DNA from: Candidatus Poseidoniia archaeon
Lineage (GTDB): Archaea; Thermoplasmatota; Poseidoniia; MGIII; CG-Epi1
Direction of reading: 5' to 3'
Length of the DNA stretch: 41,184 nucleotides
Assembly (NCBI GenBank): GCA_029936395.1
Contig: JAPYSW010000008.1
Span: 1 to 41,184 of the forward strand
The first letter of the stretch is position 1; each line of letters begins with the position of its first letter. The translations under genes and the position numbers were made by a program. Below, one piece after another: positions 18,726-28,160 of the stretch. The notes below the pieces were generated by a model. That model had not been told where the DNA came from and searched no databases. It saw only the letters and a list, made by a program, of their open reading frames with translations.

Positions 18726-19192
18726 TCCTCCTCGTGTATTTCATACACATAATCTTTTCTGAGTGGATGGCCTGCAAACCCTTCTGGTAAAAGAACCCTA
18801 CGCAAATCAGGATGCCCAATAAAGTAAATTCCCATTAAATCAAAGGCCTCTCGCTCATGCCAATCAGCTCCAAACCATATATTTGCAATTGAATCTACAC
18901 TAGGTGCCTCTCTCTTGAGATATATGTGAGCTTCTAACATGACTGCACAATTACTATCATCAACAACAATTGATTGGTTCATGCAAGAAAAATGATAGAC
19001 TAATTCAAAGTCTGGTTGATTATCTATAGCACTAATCAATGAACAATGTTCAAATTCGGATTTTATACTAACAAAAAAATCTAGAGACTCCTCTTTGGTC
19101 AAATCTAATTTAACGGTATTCTTTCTTATCTTAGAGATATTAGAAACTCCTTTAGAAGATGACAGTTGTTGCATAAATTCATCAATGTTCAT
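18719..19192 (-). CDS. nuoC: complex I subunit C (30 kDa)
   Basis: [40 protein letters not shown]. Confidence 0.94.
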   Translation of the reverse strand: MNIDEFMQQLSSSKGVSNISKIRKNTVKLDLTKEESLDFFVSIKSEFEHCSLISAIDNQPDFELVYHFSCMNQSIVVDDSNCAVMLEAHIYLKREAPSVDSIANIWFGADWHEREAFDLMGIYFIGHPDLRRVLLPEGFAGHPLRKDYVYEIHEEEW

Positions 19193-19193
19193 A

Positions 19194-19835
19194 TTAACGC
19201 CTCAGGAACATACCTGGCTCTTTGGCCCTAATCTTCTTCTGTAAAGTTAAAAATCCATGCATCAAAGCCTCTGGGCGGACTGGACAACCTGGAATGTAAA
19301 CATCAACTGGCATAAATGTATCGGCTCCAGCAACAACTGAATAAGAATCCCAATAAGGACCACCTGAAATTGCACATTCACCCATTGCAATAACCCATTT
19401 TGGTTCTGGCATTTGTTCATACAACGTCTTTAGTTTTGGCCTGAGTTTTTCACAAACAGGACCATTTACTATCAAAACATCACACTGACGCGGTGATGAA
19501 CGATAAACCAAACCAAGCCTGTCAATATCATGATCCGGAGCTGAAGCTTGTCCCATTTCAATTGCACAACACATAATTCCAAAATGTAAAGGATGAGGAG
19601 ATAATCGTTGGGCAAAATTAAAAATTGGCCTAGTAATCCTATCTACAACCTCTCGCATGCCTGTAAATTCAGCTACATTATATACTGAATTATCAATCCA
19701 TTCCAAAAGCTGATCTGATCTCAAAGCCAACCAATCACCGGCAGGAGGATCTTCCATTATCTTATCAGAATCTGTTGTTTTAGAACCAACACCTCTTCTA
19801 AGATTTGGATTACCTCTTACTTTTTTTGAGCTCAT
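19194..19835 (-). CDS. nuoB: complex I subunit B (N2 cluster)
   Basis: [52 protein letters not shown] 19835 (MSSKKVRGN) overlaps the nuoA stop; the track start 19952 is an over-extension. Confidence 0.95.
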   Translation of the reverse strand: MSSKKVRGNPNLRRGVGSKTTDSDKIMEDPPAGDWLALRSDQLLEWIDNSVYNVAEFTGMREVVDRITRPIFNFAQRLSPHPLHFGIMCCAIEMGQASAPDHDIDRLGLVYRSSPRQCDVLIVNGPVCEKLRPKLKTLYEQMPEPKWVIAMGECAISGGPYWDSYSVVAGADTFMPVDVYIPGCPVRPEALMHGFLTLQKKIRAKEPGMFLRR

Positions 19836-20191
19836 ATCCAGATGACATCCTCCTTCTTGAAAGCATACCACAACCCCAATAGAGTTAAAAGTAAAAATAA
19901 CATCATTACTATCTTTGCAGCAATTGCCAACTGAAGATATACTTGTACCCAAAGAATCAAAAATACCACCACTAAATCAAATACTAAAAATAAAATTGCA
20001 AACATGTAATATTGAAAGTGAAATTGAATGTGAGCTTCCCCCATAGGAACTTCTCCACACTCATAAGTAGAATTTTTGAGAGCATTATCATTATGTGGAC
20101 GGAAGAACCTTCCGATAAAAAATGTCATTATAGGAAATGATAGCGCAATAAGCGCAAAAATCCCTATAGGGATGTACTCGTGTCCCAGCAC
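19832..20191 (-). CDS. nuoA: complex I subunit A (start probably GTG 20191; track start 20269)
   Basis: YIPIGIFALIALSFPIMTFFIGRFFRP...NSTYECGEVPMGEAHIQFHFQYYMFAILFLVFDLVVVFL. A TATA-like tttaatag lies ~22 nt upstream of GTG 20191, consistent with a leaderless start. Confidence 0.9.
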   Translation of the reverse strand: MLGHEYIPIGIFALIALSFPIMTFFIGRFFRPHNDNALKNSTYECGEVPMGEAHIQFHFQYYMFAILFLVFDLVVVFLILWVQVYLQLAIAAKIVMMLFLLLTLLGLWYAFKKEDVIWI

Positions 20192-20312
20192 GAATACCCT
20201 TTTGTCTAACCCTATTAAAAGAGTTCGGATAATGTCCAAAATATATCTAAAAAAAATATGCCAAACCATAACTACACCTATCTTTCTGCTAAAGTCCTGA
20301 AAAAGGTGAATA

Positions 20313-21122
20313 ATGAGCTTAGATTACAAAAGAGTGACAACAAATGTTCTTCAAGAAATGAAGAATAATAATGAAAAAATAACTATGCTTACCTCATATG
20401 ATTATACACTCGCAAAAATAGTAGATAATGCAGGCATAGATGTTATCTTAGTTGGAGACTCGGCTTCAAACGTTATGGCAGGGCATGAGACAACACTTCC
20501 TATTACATTAGATAACATGATTTATCATGCGTCTTCAGTAGTAAGAGCTGCAAAGAGATCATTGGTTATTGTAGATTTACCCTTTGGATCTTATCAAGGA
20601 GATTCTAGAGTCGCTCTCGAGTCTTCTATAAGAATTATGAAAGAATCTGGAGCTCATGCAGTAAAGTTAGAAGGAGGTAGTGAAATAATAGAATCAGTTC
20701 AAAGGATACTTACAGCTGGAATTCCTGTGATGGGACATCTTGGATTAACTCCGCAATCAATATATAAATTTGGAACATACACTGTAAGAGCTAAAGAGAA
20801 TGCAGAAGCAAAGAAATTATTAGAAGATTCCCTAATTCTAGAAGAAGCAGGATGTTTTTCAATCGTACTAGAAAAAATCCCCGCAAAACTTGCTAAAAAA
20901 GTAACGAATAAACTAAATATTCCCGTTATCGGTATAGGTGCCGGCGTTGATGTTGATGGACAAGTATTAGTTTTACACGACATGTTAGGAATGACTCACG
21001 AGTTTAATCCTCGCTTTTTGCGAAGATATCTCAACTTATTTGAAGAAATAAATACAGCAATACAAAATTATGCAAAGGATGTTAAAGATAAAAAATTCCC
21101 TAATAAAGATGAAAAATACTAG
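20313..21122 (+). CDS. panB: 3-methyl-2-oxobutanoate hydroxymethyltransferase
   Basis: [66 protein letters not shown]. Confidence 0.96.
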   Translation: MSLDYKRVTTNVLQEMKNNNEKITMLTSYDYTLAKIVDNAGIDVILVGDSASNVMAGHETTLPITLDNMIYHASSVVRAAKRSLVIVDLPFGSYQGDSRVALESSIRIMKESGAHAVKLEGGSEIIESVQRILTAGIPVMGHLGLTPQSIYKFGTYTVRAKENAEAKKLLEDSLILEEAGCFSIVLEKIPAKLAKKVTNKLNIPVIGIGAGVDVDGQVLVLHDMLGMTHEFNPRFLRRYLNLFEEINTAIQNYAKDVKDKKFPNKDEKY

Positions 21123-21179
21123 ATACTCAAAAATGAGTATATACCCATTATATTTTAATAGGCTCCTAATAGAAATTTT

Positions 21180-21815
21180 GTGAGGCCAAAAGTTATCTTA
21201 AATTGTGCAGCATCTGCAGATGGCAAAATATCTTTACCAAATAGAAAACAATTAGCCATATCCAACAATGAGGACTTCGAAAGAGTTCATGAACTAAGAT
21301 CTGAATGTGATGCCATTATTGTAGGAATAGGCACTATACTTGAAGACAACCCATCTCTAACAGTTAGAAATAATACTAAAGCAAAACCTATTCGAATAAT
21401 TTTAGACACTCATTGTAGGATCCCTACTGATTCAAAGGTTTTAAGAGGAGAAAATAAAACCATTGTGGCAGTCGGTAAGAATCATAAAGAAAAAAATTTA
21501 GGAGAAACCGAAATATTAGAATGTGGAAATAAAAAAATAGATCTAACACAATTATTAAGCATTCTGGGTGAAAGAGGAGTTAAGAAAATACTTGTGGAAG
21601 GGGGAGAAACGGTTATGTGGTCTTTTCTCAAAGAAAAACTTTTCGATGAGTACAATGTATTCTTTTCAAGTATTATCATTGGTGGAGTGAAAACACCAAC
21701 TATTGCTGGTGGAAATGGATTCCAAAATGAAAAATCAATATTAAATCTTAAACTAAGAAGCGTTAAACAAATAGGAAATGGAATTTTAGCTAAATATAAT
21801 AAAAAGAAAAATTAA
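21180..21815 (+). CDS. 2,5-diamino-6-ribosylamino-pyrimidinone 5'-phosphate reductase-like (RibD C-terminal family)
   Basis: NCAASADGKISL, CDAIIVGIGTILEDNPSLTVR, ILVEGGETVMWSFL. GTG start. Confidence 0.88.
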   Translation: MRPKVILNCAASADGKISLPNRKQLAISNNEDFERVHELRSECDAIIVGIGTILEDNPSLTVRNNTKAKPIRIILDTHCRIPTDSKVLRGENKTIVAVGKNHKEKNLGETEILECGNKKIDLTQLLSILGERGVKKILVEGGETVMWSFLKEKLFDEYNVFFSSIIIGGVKTPTIAGGNGFQNEKSILNLKLRSVKQIGNGILAKYNKKKN

Positions 21816-21839
21816 AATACACAAGTTCTTGGACAAACT

Positions 21840-22445
21840 ATGAAGGTCGGAGTAATGGCATCAGGAAGAGGGAGTAATTTCCAAGCCATCTTAAAAGAAA
21901 AACAAAATGGAAACTTACCTGACGTTGAAATAACTCATCTGATTGTTAACAAGAAGGAATCTCAAGCGATTGAAATAGCTAAAGAATATAATATTCCTTA
22001 TAATGTAGTTGAATCTAGCGGGAGGACGAGAACTGTTTTTGAAAAATTCGTACTAGATATATTTAAGGAAAAAAATATTGAAATTATTGTGCTTGCTGGA
22101 TTCATGAGAATATTAACCGCTAATTTCATAAATATTTATAAACATAAAATAATTAACATCCACCCTTCCTTATTGCCTGCATTTCCGGGCCCACATGCAC
22201 ATAGAGATGCTATTAAGTTTAGAGCTGAAAAAAGTGGTTGTACAGTACATTTTGTTGATGAAGGTGTAGATTCTGGACCTATTATTATGCAGGCCTCAGT
22301 ATATCTTGAAGAAGGAGAGACTGAAAACTCCTTATCTGCGAAAATATTGATTAAAGAACATCAGATATTTCCAAAAGTTCTTCAGTTATTATGCTCAAGT
22401 AATATAGAGATAAGCGGCCAAAACATTAAAATCAGTTCTGACTAA
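21840..22445 (+). CDS. purN: phosphoribosylglycinamide formyltransferase
   Basis: VMASGRGSNFQAIL, VLAGFMRIL, NIHPSLLPAFPGPHAHRDA, GCTVHFVDEGVDSGPIIMQ. Confidence 0.95.
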   Translation: MKVGVMASGRGSNFQAILKEKQNGNLPDVEITHLIVNKKESQAIEIAKEYNIPYNVVESSGRTRTVFEKFVLDIFKEKNIEIIVLAGFMRILTANFINIYKHKIINIHPSLLPAFPGPHAHRDAIKFRAEKSGCTVHFVDEGVDSGPIIMQASVYLEEGETENSLSAKILIKEHQIFPKVLQLLCSSNIEISGQNIKISSD

Positions 22446-22447
22446 TA

Positions 22448-22455
22448 TTTTATAT
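22448..22455 (+). promoter_or_regulatory. putative TATA box for the ribosomal protein operon
   Basis: tttatata ~44 nt upstream of ATG 22499 in the purN/rpl18e gap. Confidence 0.5.
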
Positions 22456-22498
22456 ACACAACAGTCTGGCCGCCAACCTGCGTTTGGAATATTTAGCA

Positions 22499-22870
22499 AT
22501 GTCTCTGAAACAAATCACCCGAAAAAGCAATTCCGTGCTAGTCAAAACCATAGATGATTTAAAGAAAGCATCACGTGAAAATGATGCACCGTTATGGAGA
22601 AGTATAGCTTTAAAATTGGAAGGATCATCAAGAAACTGGCATAATGTAAATGTTAGTAAATTAGAATATAATGTAGATAAAAATGGAAAAGCTATTGTTC
22701 CTGGAAAACTAATGGGAACTGGCATTCTCACTAAAAAAATTACTGTTGCGGCTTATAGTTTCACACATTCAGCTAAAGAAAAAGTTGAAGCCGCAGGTGG
22801 AAAATGTTTTACATACAACGAAATGATTAAAAAAAGCCCAAAAGGCACTGACGTGAAGGTGATTGGTTAA
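22499..22870 (+). CDS. rpl18e: large ribosomal subunit protein eL18
   Basis: LKQITRKSNSVLVKTIDDLKKASRENDAPLWRSIALKLEGSSRNWHNVNVSKLE. Track start 22484 is an upstream TTG. Confidence 0.94.
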   Translation: MSLKQITRKSNSVLVKTIDDLKKASRENDAPLWRSIALKLEGSSRNWHNVNVSKLEYNVDKNGKAIVPGKLMGTGILTKKITVAAYSFTHSAKEKVEAAGGKCFTYNEMIKKSPKGTDVKVIG

Positions 22871-23283
22871 TGATAGTAATAGATGCAAGTGGATCAATTA
22901 TGGGTAGATTAGCTAGTTCTGTAGCGAAAAGTTTATTGAATGGTGAAGAAGTACACGTAATCAATGCTGAAGAGGCTGTAATTTCAGGAACCAAAGAAAT
23001 GGTATGTGGAGAATATATTGAAAAACGAAATTTAAATCACCCTCGAAAAGGACCCTTCTATCCTCGAATGCCGCATTTGATGTTAAAGAGGGCTGTAAGA
23101 GGGATGATACCTTATCAGAAACCAAGAGGGCGTGAGGCATTTAAACGATTAAAAGTAGATGTAGGGACCCCTATATCCTTGAAAGAGGAAAAGGCTCAAA
23201 CCATAGATAATGCAAAAATGAATGATTCATCAAAATATGTTAAACTCGGAGACGTTTCTAAAATTTTAGGAGCTAAATTCTAA
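22870..23283 (+). CDS. rpl13: large ribosomal subunit protein uL13
   Basis: [64 protein letters not shown]. Confidence 0.96.
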   Translation: MIVIDASGSIMGRLASSVAKSLLNGEEVHVINAEEAVISGTKEMVCGEYIEKRNLNHPRKGPFYPRMPHLMLKRAVRGMIPYQKPRGREAFKRLKVDVGTPISLKEEKAQTIDNAKMNDSSKYVKLGDVSKILGAKF

Positions 23284-23684
23284 TGGTCAAAGTAATACAC
23301 ACTAGTGGAAAAAGAAAAACGGCCATCGCTAGAGCCACATTGAGAACAGGTAAAGGTAGAGTTAGAATTAATAATAAACCGGTTGAATTCTATCAACCTG
23401 AATTAGCAAGATTGAAGATTCAAGAACCTTTAGAACTTGCGGGTAAACAGAGAAATAAAGTTGATATTAATATAAGTGTCCAAGGAGGTGGAGTAATGGG
23501 TCAAGCCGAAGCTTCACGTACCGCTATTGCGAGAGGTATAGTTGAATGGTTTGGCGATGAAAAGTTACAAAAACTATTCCAAAGCTATGATCGTGCCTTA
23601 TTGGTCAATGACACAAGACGCAAGGAGCCGAAACACCCAATGGGCCGTGGTGCTCGTAAGAAGAGGCAGAAATCGTATAGGTGA
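23283..23684 (+). CDS. rps9: small ribosomal subunit protein uS9
   Basis: [27 protein letters not shown]-terminal [11 protein letters not shown]. Confidence 0.97.
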   Translation: MVKVIHTSGKRKTAIARATLRTGKGRVRINNKPVEFYQPELARLKIQEPLELAGKQRNKVDINISVQGGGVMGQAEASRTAIARGIVEWFGDEKLQKLFQSYDRALLVNDTRRKEPKHPMGRGARKKRQKSYR

Positions 23685-23690
23685 AGTAAA

Positions 23691-23882
23691 ATGTTAATAC
23701 CAGTAAGATGTTTCACTTGTAACAAAGTAATCGGCGGACACTATGAGAAATTCGTAGAAAGAAAAGCCAACGGCGAAAATCCAGGTGAAGTAATGGATGA
23801 TTTAGGTGTAAACCGCTACTGCTGTAGAAAGATTTTCGTATCACACGTAGACTTGATTGACGAATTACTACCTTACGATTAA
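23691..23882 (+). CDS. rpoN: DNA-directed RNA polymerase subunit N
   Basis: MLIPVRCFTCNKVIGGHYEKF...LGVNRYCCRKIFVSHVDLID. Confidence 0.97.
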   Translation: MLIPVRCFTCNKVIGGHYEKFVERKANGENPGEVMDDLGVNRYCCRKIFVSHVDLIDELLPYD

Positions 23883-23970
23883 AGTAGTAATTTAACCACA
23901 CTAGGTATATTTCCTTGACTGTTAAAAATTGGCGCAGAATAGCCGTATCTTAAGTGCTATGGACTCCCGT

Positions 23971-24828
23971 TCAAATCGAGGCAGAACCACTATTTCCCAA
24001 TATCATAGAACCTATAATTCCTGAATCATTACCAAGTTTTGGCTCGACTATTAAGTCATCAATATTGATAATCGGAGTATAATCGTTCCATAAATTTAGC
24101 ACATGCTTTTTAATTTTAGAATATAAGTGCTTTTGCCGCATAACGCCACCACCAATGATTATCTTCTCTGGTGAATGATTTGCAATTATTGAAATAACTC
24201 CTAAAGCAATTAATTTAGCTTCTTCATCCCAACCCATGTGCGATTCAACCATATCTGAAGGAGCCATTCCATATCTTAACTCTAATGCAGGACCACTGGC
24301 CAAACCATCCCAACAATTATCATGAACTCTACAAACACTATCAAATGACTCCGGATTTGGCATTGGAATATGTCCCATCTCTAGATGGAAAATTCCATGA
24401 TGAATTTTACCATTGACTAGTAAACCTCCACCTATTCCAGTTCCAATAGTCAAATATACTAAATTATTACTATATTTACCTGCACCATACTGAAATTCAC
24501 CTAAACCAGCAACATTAACATCAGTATCAATAGCAATATCAAACTTTAACTTATCTTTAAACATTTGACATATATTTATTCCCTTCCACCCTTTCTTACT
24601 TTCGGAATAAATCATTCCATAATCTACGGATTTTCTATCTAATATTATAGGACCAAAAGAACCAACACCCAAACTATCTAGCTGGTATGAACTAAAGAAA
24701 TTATGAATCTTCTCAAAAGTACTTACGGGATCACTAGTTGGAACCGTACAACGATCTAATATTTCTAAAGGTGAGTTACCAACTGCAAGAACGCATTTAG
24801 TACCTCCAAGTTCAGCACCACCAATCAT
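23971..24828 (-). CDS. ROK family sugar kinase (fructokinase-like)
   Basis: GGAELGGTKCVLAVG, IGTGIGGGLLVNG, GHIPMPNPESFDSVCRVHDNCWDGLASGPAL (ROK zinc motif), IIIGGGVM. Confidence 0.88.
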   Translation of the reverse strand: MIGGAELGGTKCVLAVGNSPLEILDRCTVPTSDPVSTFEKIHNFFSSYQLDSLGVGSFGPIILDRKSVDYGMIYSESKKGWKGINICQMFKDKLKFDIAIDTDVNVAGLGEFQYGAGKYSNNLVYLTIGTGIGGGLLVNGKIHHGIFHLEMGHIPMPNPESFDSVCRVHDNCWDGLASGPALELRYGMAPSDMVESHMGWDEEAKLIALGVISIIANHSPEKIIIGGGVMRQKHLYSKIKKHVLNLWNDYTPIINIDDLIVEPKLGNDSGIIGSMILGNSGSASI

Positions 24829-24944
24829 AGCTTTACTCTTTGCTTCTTAGGTCCACCTTTTTTATATCTACTAAAATGTTTTTTAGCCTTCTTATCACCC
24901 TTTGTTACTCTTTTTTTTCCAACAGGAACCGAATCTTCAGCCAT
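24825..24944 (-). CDS. small highly basic protein (39 aa), unknown
   Basis: Manual translation MAEDSVPVGKKRVTKGDKKAKKHFSRYKKGGPKKQRVKL*. Stop overlaps the ROK kinase ATG; a TATA-like element lies at the expected distance upstream. Confidence 0.6.
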   Translation of the reverse strand: MAEDSVPVGKKRVTKGDKKAKKHFSRYKKGGPKKQRVKL

Positions 24945-24962
24945 AATTGCCTAGTAATGGAA

Positions 24963-24970
24963 ATATATAA
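24963..24970 (-). promoter_or_regulatory. putative TATA box for the 39-aa ORF/ROK kinase operon
   Basis: Minus-strand tttatata ending 18 nt before ATG 24944, suggesting a leaderless transcript. Confidence 0.45.
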
Positions 24971-24974
24971 ATGG

Positions 24975-25058
24975 TGCGGGGGGAGGGATTTGAACCCTCG
25001 TACCACTAAGGACTGGGACCTAAACCCAGCGCAATTGGCCTGGCTATGCGACCCCCGC
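24975..25058 (-). tRNA. tRNA-Leu (anticodon TAG)
   Basis: GCGGGGG...CTGGG-TTTAGGT-CCCAG...GAGGG-TTCAAAT-CCCTC...CCCCCGCA. 7-bp acceptor, long variable arm, anticodon TAG; no intron visible. Confidence 0.93.
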
Positions 25059-25110
25059 TACAATTACCTCTGAACCACACATTTAATAATAGAATTGGTC
25101 ATGTTCAAAA

Positions 25111-25593
25111 ATGTTCAAAGATATAAAAACGAAAGTAGAGGAAAAAGCTACTGAAGTAAAAGAAGCAAGCTCAAATATGGGAAATACTGTTTTGGACAAA
25201 GCTAAAGCTGCAAAAGATAGCGCTACTGATTTAGCTACTGGAGCTGTAAAAGCCGCCTCAGATGCAGCTTCATCTGCTGGAAAAATAGCTAAAGGAGCTG
25301 TAGATTCAATAGTAATCTCAATAGCTACTAAAATTATAGTTAGTTCAATGAAAAATGCGGGTAAAAAAGGAACCTCATACATTAGTAATGACACAAAATA
25401 TCAAGGTTTTGTTGATCGGACTTGGGAATTACTGCCTTTGCCCGTGAGACTAATTGGTAAAGATACTTTAGGTTTCAATTCAACTATGTTTCTTTTGAGA
25501 AATAGTGTTTTTGGAAAAGATGAAGAAGAACCTAAGGTTGATCAAAAAGATGAAGGACTTATCAAAAAGACGATAATGTCCATGTTCAAGTAA
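25111..25593 (+). CDS. Ala/Lys-rich amphipathic (LEA/apolipoprotein-like) protein of unknown function
   Basis: 160 aa. EEKATEVKEASSNMGNTVLDKAKAAKDSATDLATGAVKAASDAASSAGKIAKGAVDS repeat-like amphipathic stretch, then a globular C-terminal part. Directly upstream of ABC genes. Confidence 0.65.
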   Translation: MFKDIKTKVEEKATEVKEASSNMGNTVLDKAKAAKDSATDLATGAVKAASDAASSAGKIAKGAVDSIVISIATKIIVSSMKNAGKKGTSYISNDTKYQGFVDRTWELLPLPVRLIGKDTLGFNSTMFLLRNSVFGKDEEEPKVDQKDEGLIKKTIMSMFK

Positions 25594-25601
25594 AAATTAT
25601 T

Positions 25602-26303
25602 ATGAGTGTCGTAAAATGTATTAATCTATCAAAAAAATATGAGGATATTTTAGCCTTGAATGAGGTGAATTTAACAATTGAAAAAGGAGAATTCTTTGGC
25701 TTACTGGGACCAAACGGGGCTGGGAAGACTACTCTTCTAAAAATATTAACTGGTCAATTAAGAACTACAAAAGGTGAAGCCGAGATATTGGGAATGAATA
25801 TTGAGAATAATATAATGGAAGTTAAAAGAAAAATTGCGATTATACCTGAACAAGAGTCTCCCCCTAGTTTTCTTACACCAAGAGAAGTCTTAGAAATGGT
25901 CTCATCGATAAGGAAAATTGATGAACCAAAAATAGAATATTGGATAGATTTCTTTGATCTTCAACCCATGGAGGGGAGAGTATGCCGTAATTTATCAAGA
26001 GGGCAAAAACAAAAAGTTATGTTGGCTGCTGCCTTCATCTCTGAAACTGAATTAATGTTTTTAGATGAGCCCTTTATTAATTTAGATCCAATTGTACAAA
26101 CAAAGGTTAGAGAATGGTTGGTAGAATATGTAAAGGAAGGTGGAACTGTATTTCTAAATACTCATCTATTAGAAAATGCCCAGCGATTATGTGATAGAGC
26201 AGCAATCATACACGAAGGAAAAATACAATCTGTAATTGAGCTAAATGATTTGGATAAACAAAATATAAATCTAGAACAATTATTCCATGAAATAATACTA
26301 TGA
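25602..26303 (+). CDS. ABC transporter ATP-binding protein
   Basis: Walker A GPNGAGKTTLLK, signature NLSRGQKQKV, Walker B LMFLDEP. Confidence 0.94.
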   Translation: MSVVKCINLSKKYEDILALNEVNLTIEKGEFFGLLGPNGAGKTTLLKILTGQLRTTKGEAEILGMNIENNIMEVKRKIAIIPEQESPPSFLTPREVLEMVSSIRKIDEPKIEYWIDFFDLQPMEGRVCRNLSRGQKQKVMLAAAFISETELMFLDEPFINLDPIVQTKVREWLVEYVKEGGTVFLNTHLLENAQRLCDRAAIIHEGKIQSVIELNDLDKQNINLEQLFHEIIL

Positions 26304-27736
26304 ATAAAATGATCTTGTGGAGGATGCTCCAAGAAGAAATTAGATTAAACACTAGCTTTGCAAGTGGAAGAGGATTCTATTCTTTCCCTATTTTAGTCGC
26401 AATTAGTGGCTTTCTAGCCCTTATATTTACTGAACAAATGATGGCAGATATGGGCTATTTTCAATACTTAGAAATACTACATATCGGACTAATGTTTTAT
26501 GGTATATTCGCAGGTTCCTTAGCATTTTTCGGGAATGATTTTTTAGAGAGGATTTTTGGATATTTAGGATTAATAATTGGTCTACCAAATACACAACCAA
26601 TAACACAGCGTAAGATTACATTCTTATATTTCATCAAAGAATTCATCTTTTATTCTTTCTTTACTTTAGTTCCAGCTTTTATTGGTGGAATCATTGGAGC
26701 ATATTACGCAGATATAAATTTACTAAATCTTACCAAATTTAGTTTATCATTAAGTATCACTTTTTTAAGTGGACTATCTTTTGCTTATCTTATCTCTAGC
26801 CTATACCGAATATCGTGGAAAACTAGTATTATAGGTGCTGGTACTACTACCATAATATATATTATTATATTCAATAACCTATCAGTCACAGCTTCTCTTG
26901 AATGGTACTTAAGCAATAATCTTAACTTTATAGCAATCGCTATTTTAATTCCAATAATTCTAGCCATAGTAGCTACCCTACTAATTACAGATTATCATGA
27001 ACAAGCTCCAGTTCAAATGATAGGGTATCAAAACAGATTTTATGAATATATTCAAAAATTTGCTTGGGCTCGGAATATCTCAAATCCAGCTATAATATCA
27101 AAAGAAAGAATCGATTTACAGAGGAGTAAAACAGGAATAAAAATGTTCTTCTCTTTTGCATTTCCCTTGGGTATTCTCACATTTATGAATTGGTTTATAG
27201 ACAAAGGATTACCAGTTCAGGTTGATTTCAATACTATTTTCTATGGAGTTATGGTTGGGTTTTTTGGAACTATGATTTATTCTTGGCTAAATACCATTGA
27301 CAACCCACACTTCTATTCTACTTTACCTATTTCTGTCGCGGATGTAGTGAGAGCTAGACTTGTATTATTCTTTACCATAACGTGGTGGATTCCATTATTA
27401 TTTTTAACTCTTATTTCATACATGAGCTCTGAAATAAATCTTTTGCCTATAGGTATTATTGTGATGATTACAGTAGGCATGTATATCGTAAATTATACTG
27501 CTTGGTCTACAGGGCTAAGAACTAATTCAGCATTATTTGATTCAATAGTTTTCTTGAAATTCTTCATAGTCTCAGTTCCTCCAATGATTGCAATGACAAT
27601 TCTGAGTTTAGCAATAAAATATAGTATATCTATAGTACTTATATCTCTTTCATCCATATGTGCAATTCTAGCATTACTTAGTATATTCTTCTATAATCGT
27701 ATTGAAGCTAAATGGATAAATGAGAGTTTTGATTAA
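26300..27736 (+). CDS. ABC transporter permease (ABC-2-like multi-TM protein)
   Basis: 478 aa, multiple TM helices, ATGA overlap with the ATPase gene. Confidence 0.8.
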   Translation: MNKMILWRMLQEEIRLNTSFASGRGFYSFPILVAISGFLALIFTEQMMADMGYFQYLEILHIGLMFYGIFAGSLAFFGNDFLERIFGYLGLIIGLPNTQPITQRKITFLYFIKEFIFYSFFTLVPAFIGGIIGAYYADINLLNLTKFSLSLSITFLSGLSFAYLISSLYRISWKTSIIGAGTTTIIYIIIFNNLSVTASLEWYLSNNLNFIAIAILIPIILAIVATLLITDYHEQAPVQMIGYQNRFYEYIQKFAWARNISNPAIISKERIDLQRSKTGIKMFFSFAFPLGILTFMNWFIDKGLPVQVDFNTIFYGVMVGFFGTMIYSWLNTIDNPHFYSTLPISVADVVRARLVLFFTITWWIPLLFLTLISYMSSEINLLPIGIIVMITVGMYIVNYTAWSTGLRTNSALFDSIVFLKFFIVSVPPMIAMTILSLAIKYSISIVLISLSSICAILALLSIFFYNRIEAKWINESFD

Positions 27737-27767
27737 AAATATATAGAACTAGCCTATGGAAATATGA

Positions 27768-28160
27768 ATGGCCGAAAAAATTGATAAGAAATCTAAACCA
27801 AATAAGCCAAAGAAAAAAAATCAAAAAAACCGATTTAGGGTGAATACCAAAACTGAAGGTAAACGTGGGACTGTATTCATTGGTTCTGAAGATCCTTTTC
27901 TGTATTTTCCAGATATGATGTCCTATTTTGATAGACCTGAAATTGAAGAAATAAAGTTAAAAGCCAGAGGAAAATCAATATCTAATGCAGTTAATGTAGC
28001 TGAACAATTTCGAAATAGATTTAAAAACGAAATAGAATCTGAAGTAAAAGAGGTAAGCATTGGAACTGAAGATGTTCCAAAAAAAGATAAAAAAGGTACT
28101 TTTCGAATGTCTTTCATAGAGATAACACTTGTACCAAGCAAAAAAGACGACGACAATTAA
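27768..28160 (+). CDS. Alba-family nucleic-acid-binding protein with Lys-rich N-terminal tail
   Basis: TVFIGSEDPFLYFPDMMSYFDRPEIEEIKLKARGKSISNAVNVAEQFRNRF...FIEITLVPSK matches the Alba core pattern (IKARGRAISKAVD...). Confidence 0.8.
   Translation: MAEKIDKKSKPNKPKKKNQKNRFRVNTKTEGKRGTVFIGSEDPFLYFPDMMSYFDRPEIEEIKLKARGKSISNAVNVAEQFRNRFKNEIESEVKEVSIGTEDVPKKDKKGTFRMSFIEITLVPSKKDDDN

Noticed and set aside
23930-23990. tRNA-like T-arm string (cgttcaaatcgaggcagaacca) downstream of rpoN
   Set aside because: No matching acceptor 5' strand, a mismatch in the T-stem, and no valid 7-nt anticodon loop. The string is also the coding 3' end of the ROK kinase (GNSGSASI*).
24840-25073. + strand ORF MLLRSTFF...GGRDLNPRTTKDWDLNPAQLAWLCDPRYNYL
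   Set aside because: The GGRDLNPR-type peptide is the antisense translation of the tRNA-Leu gene. The rest is antisense to the 39-aa basic ORF.
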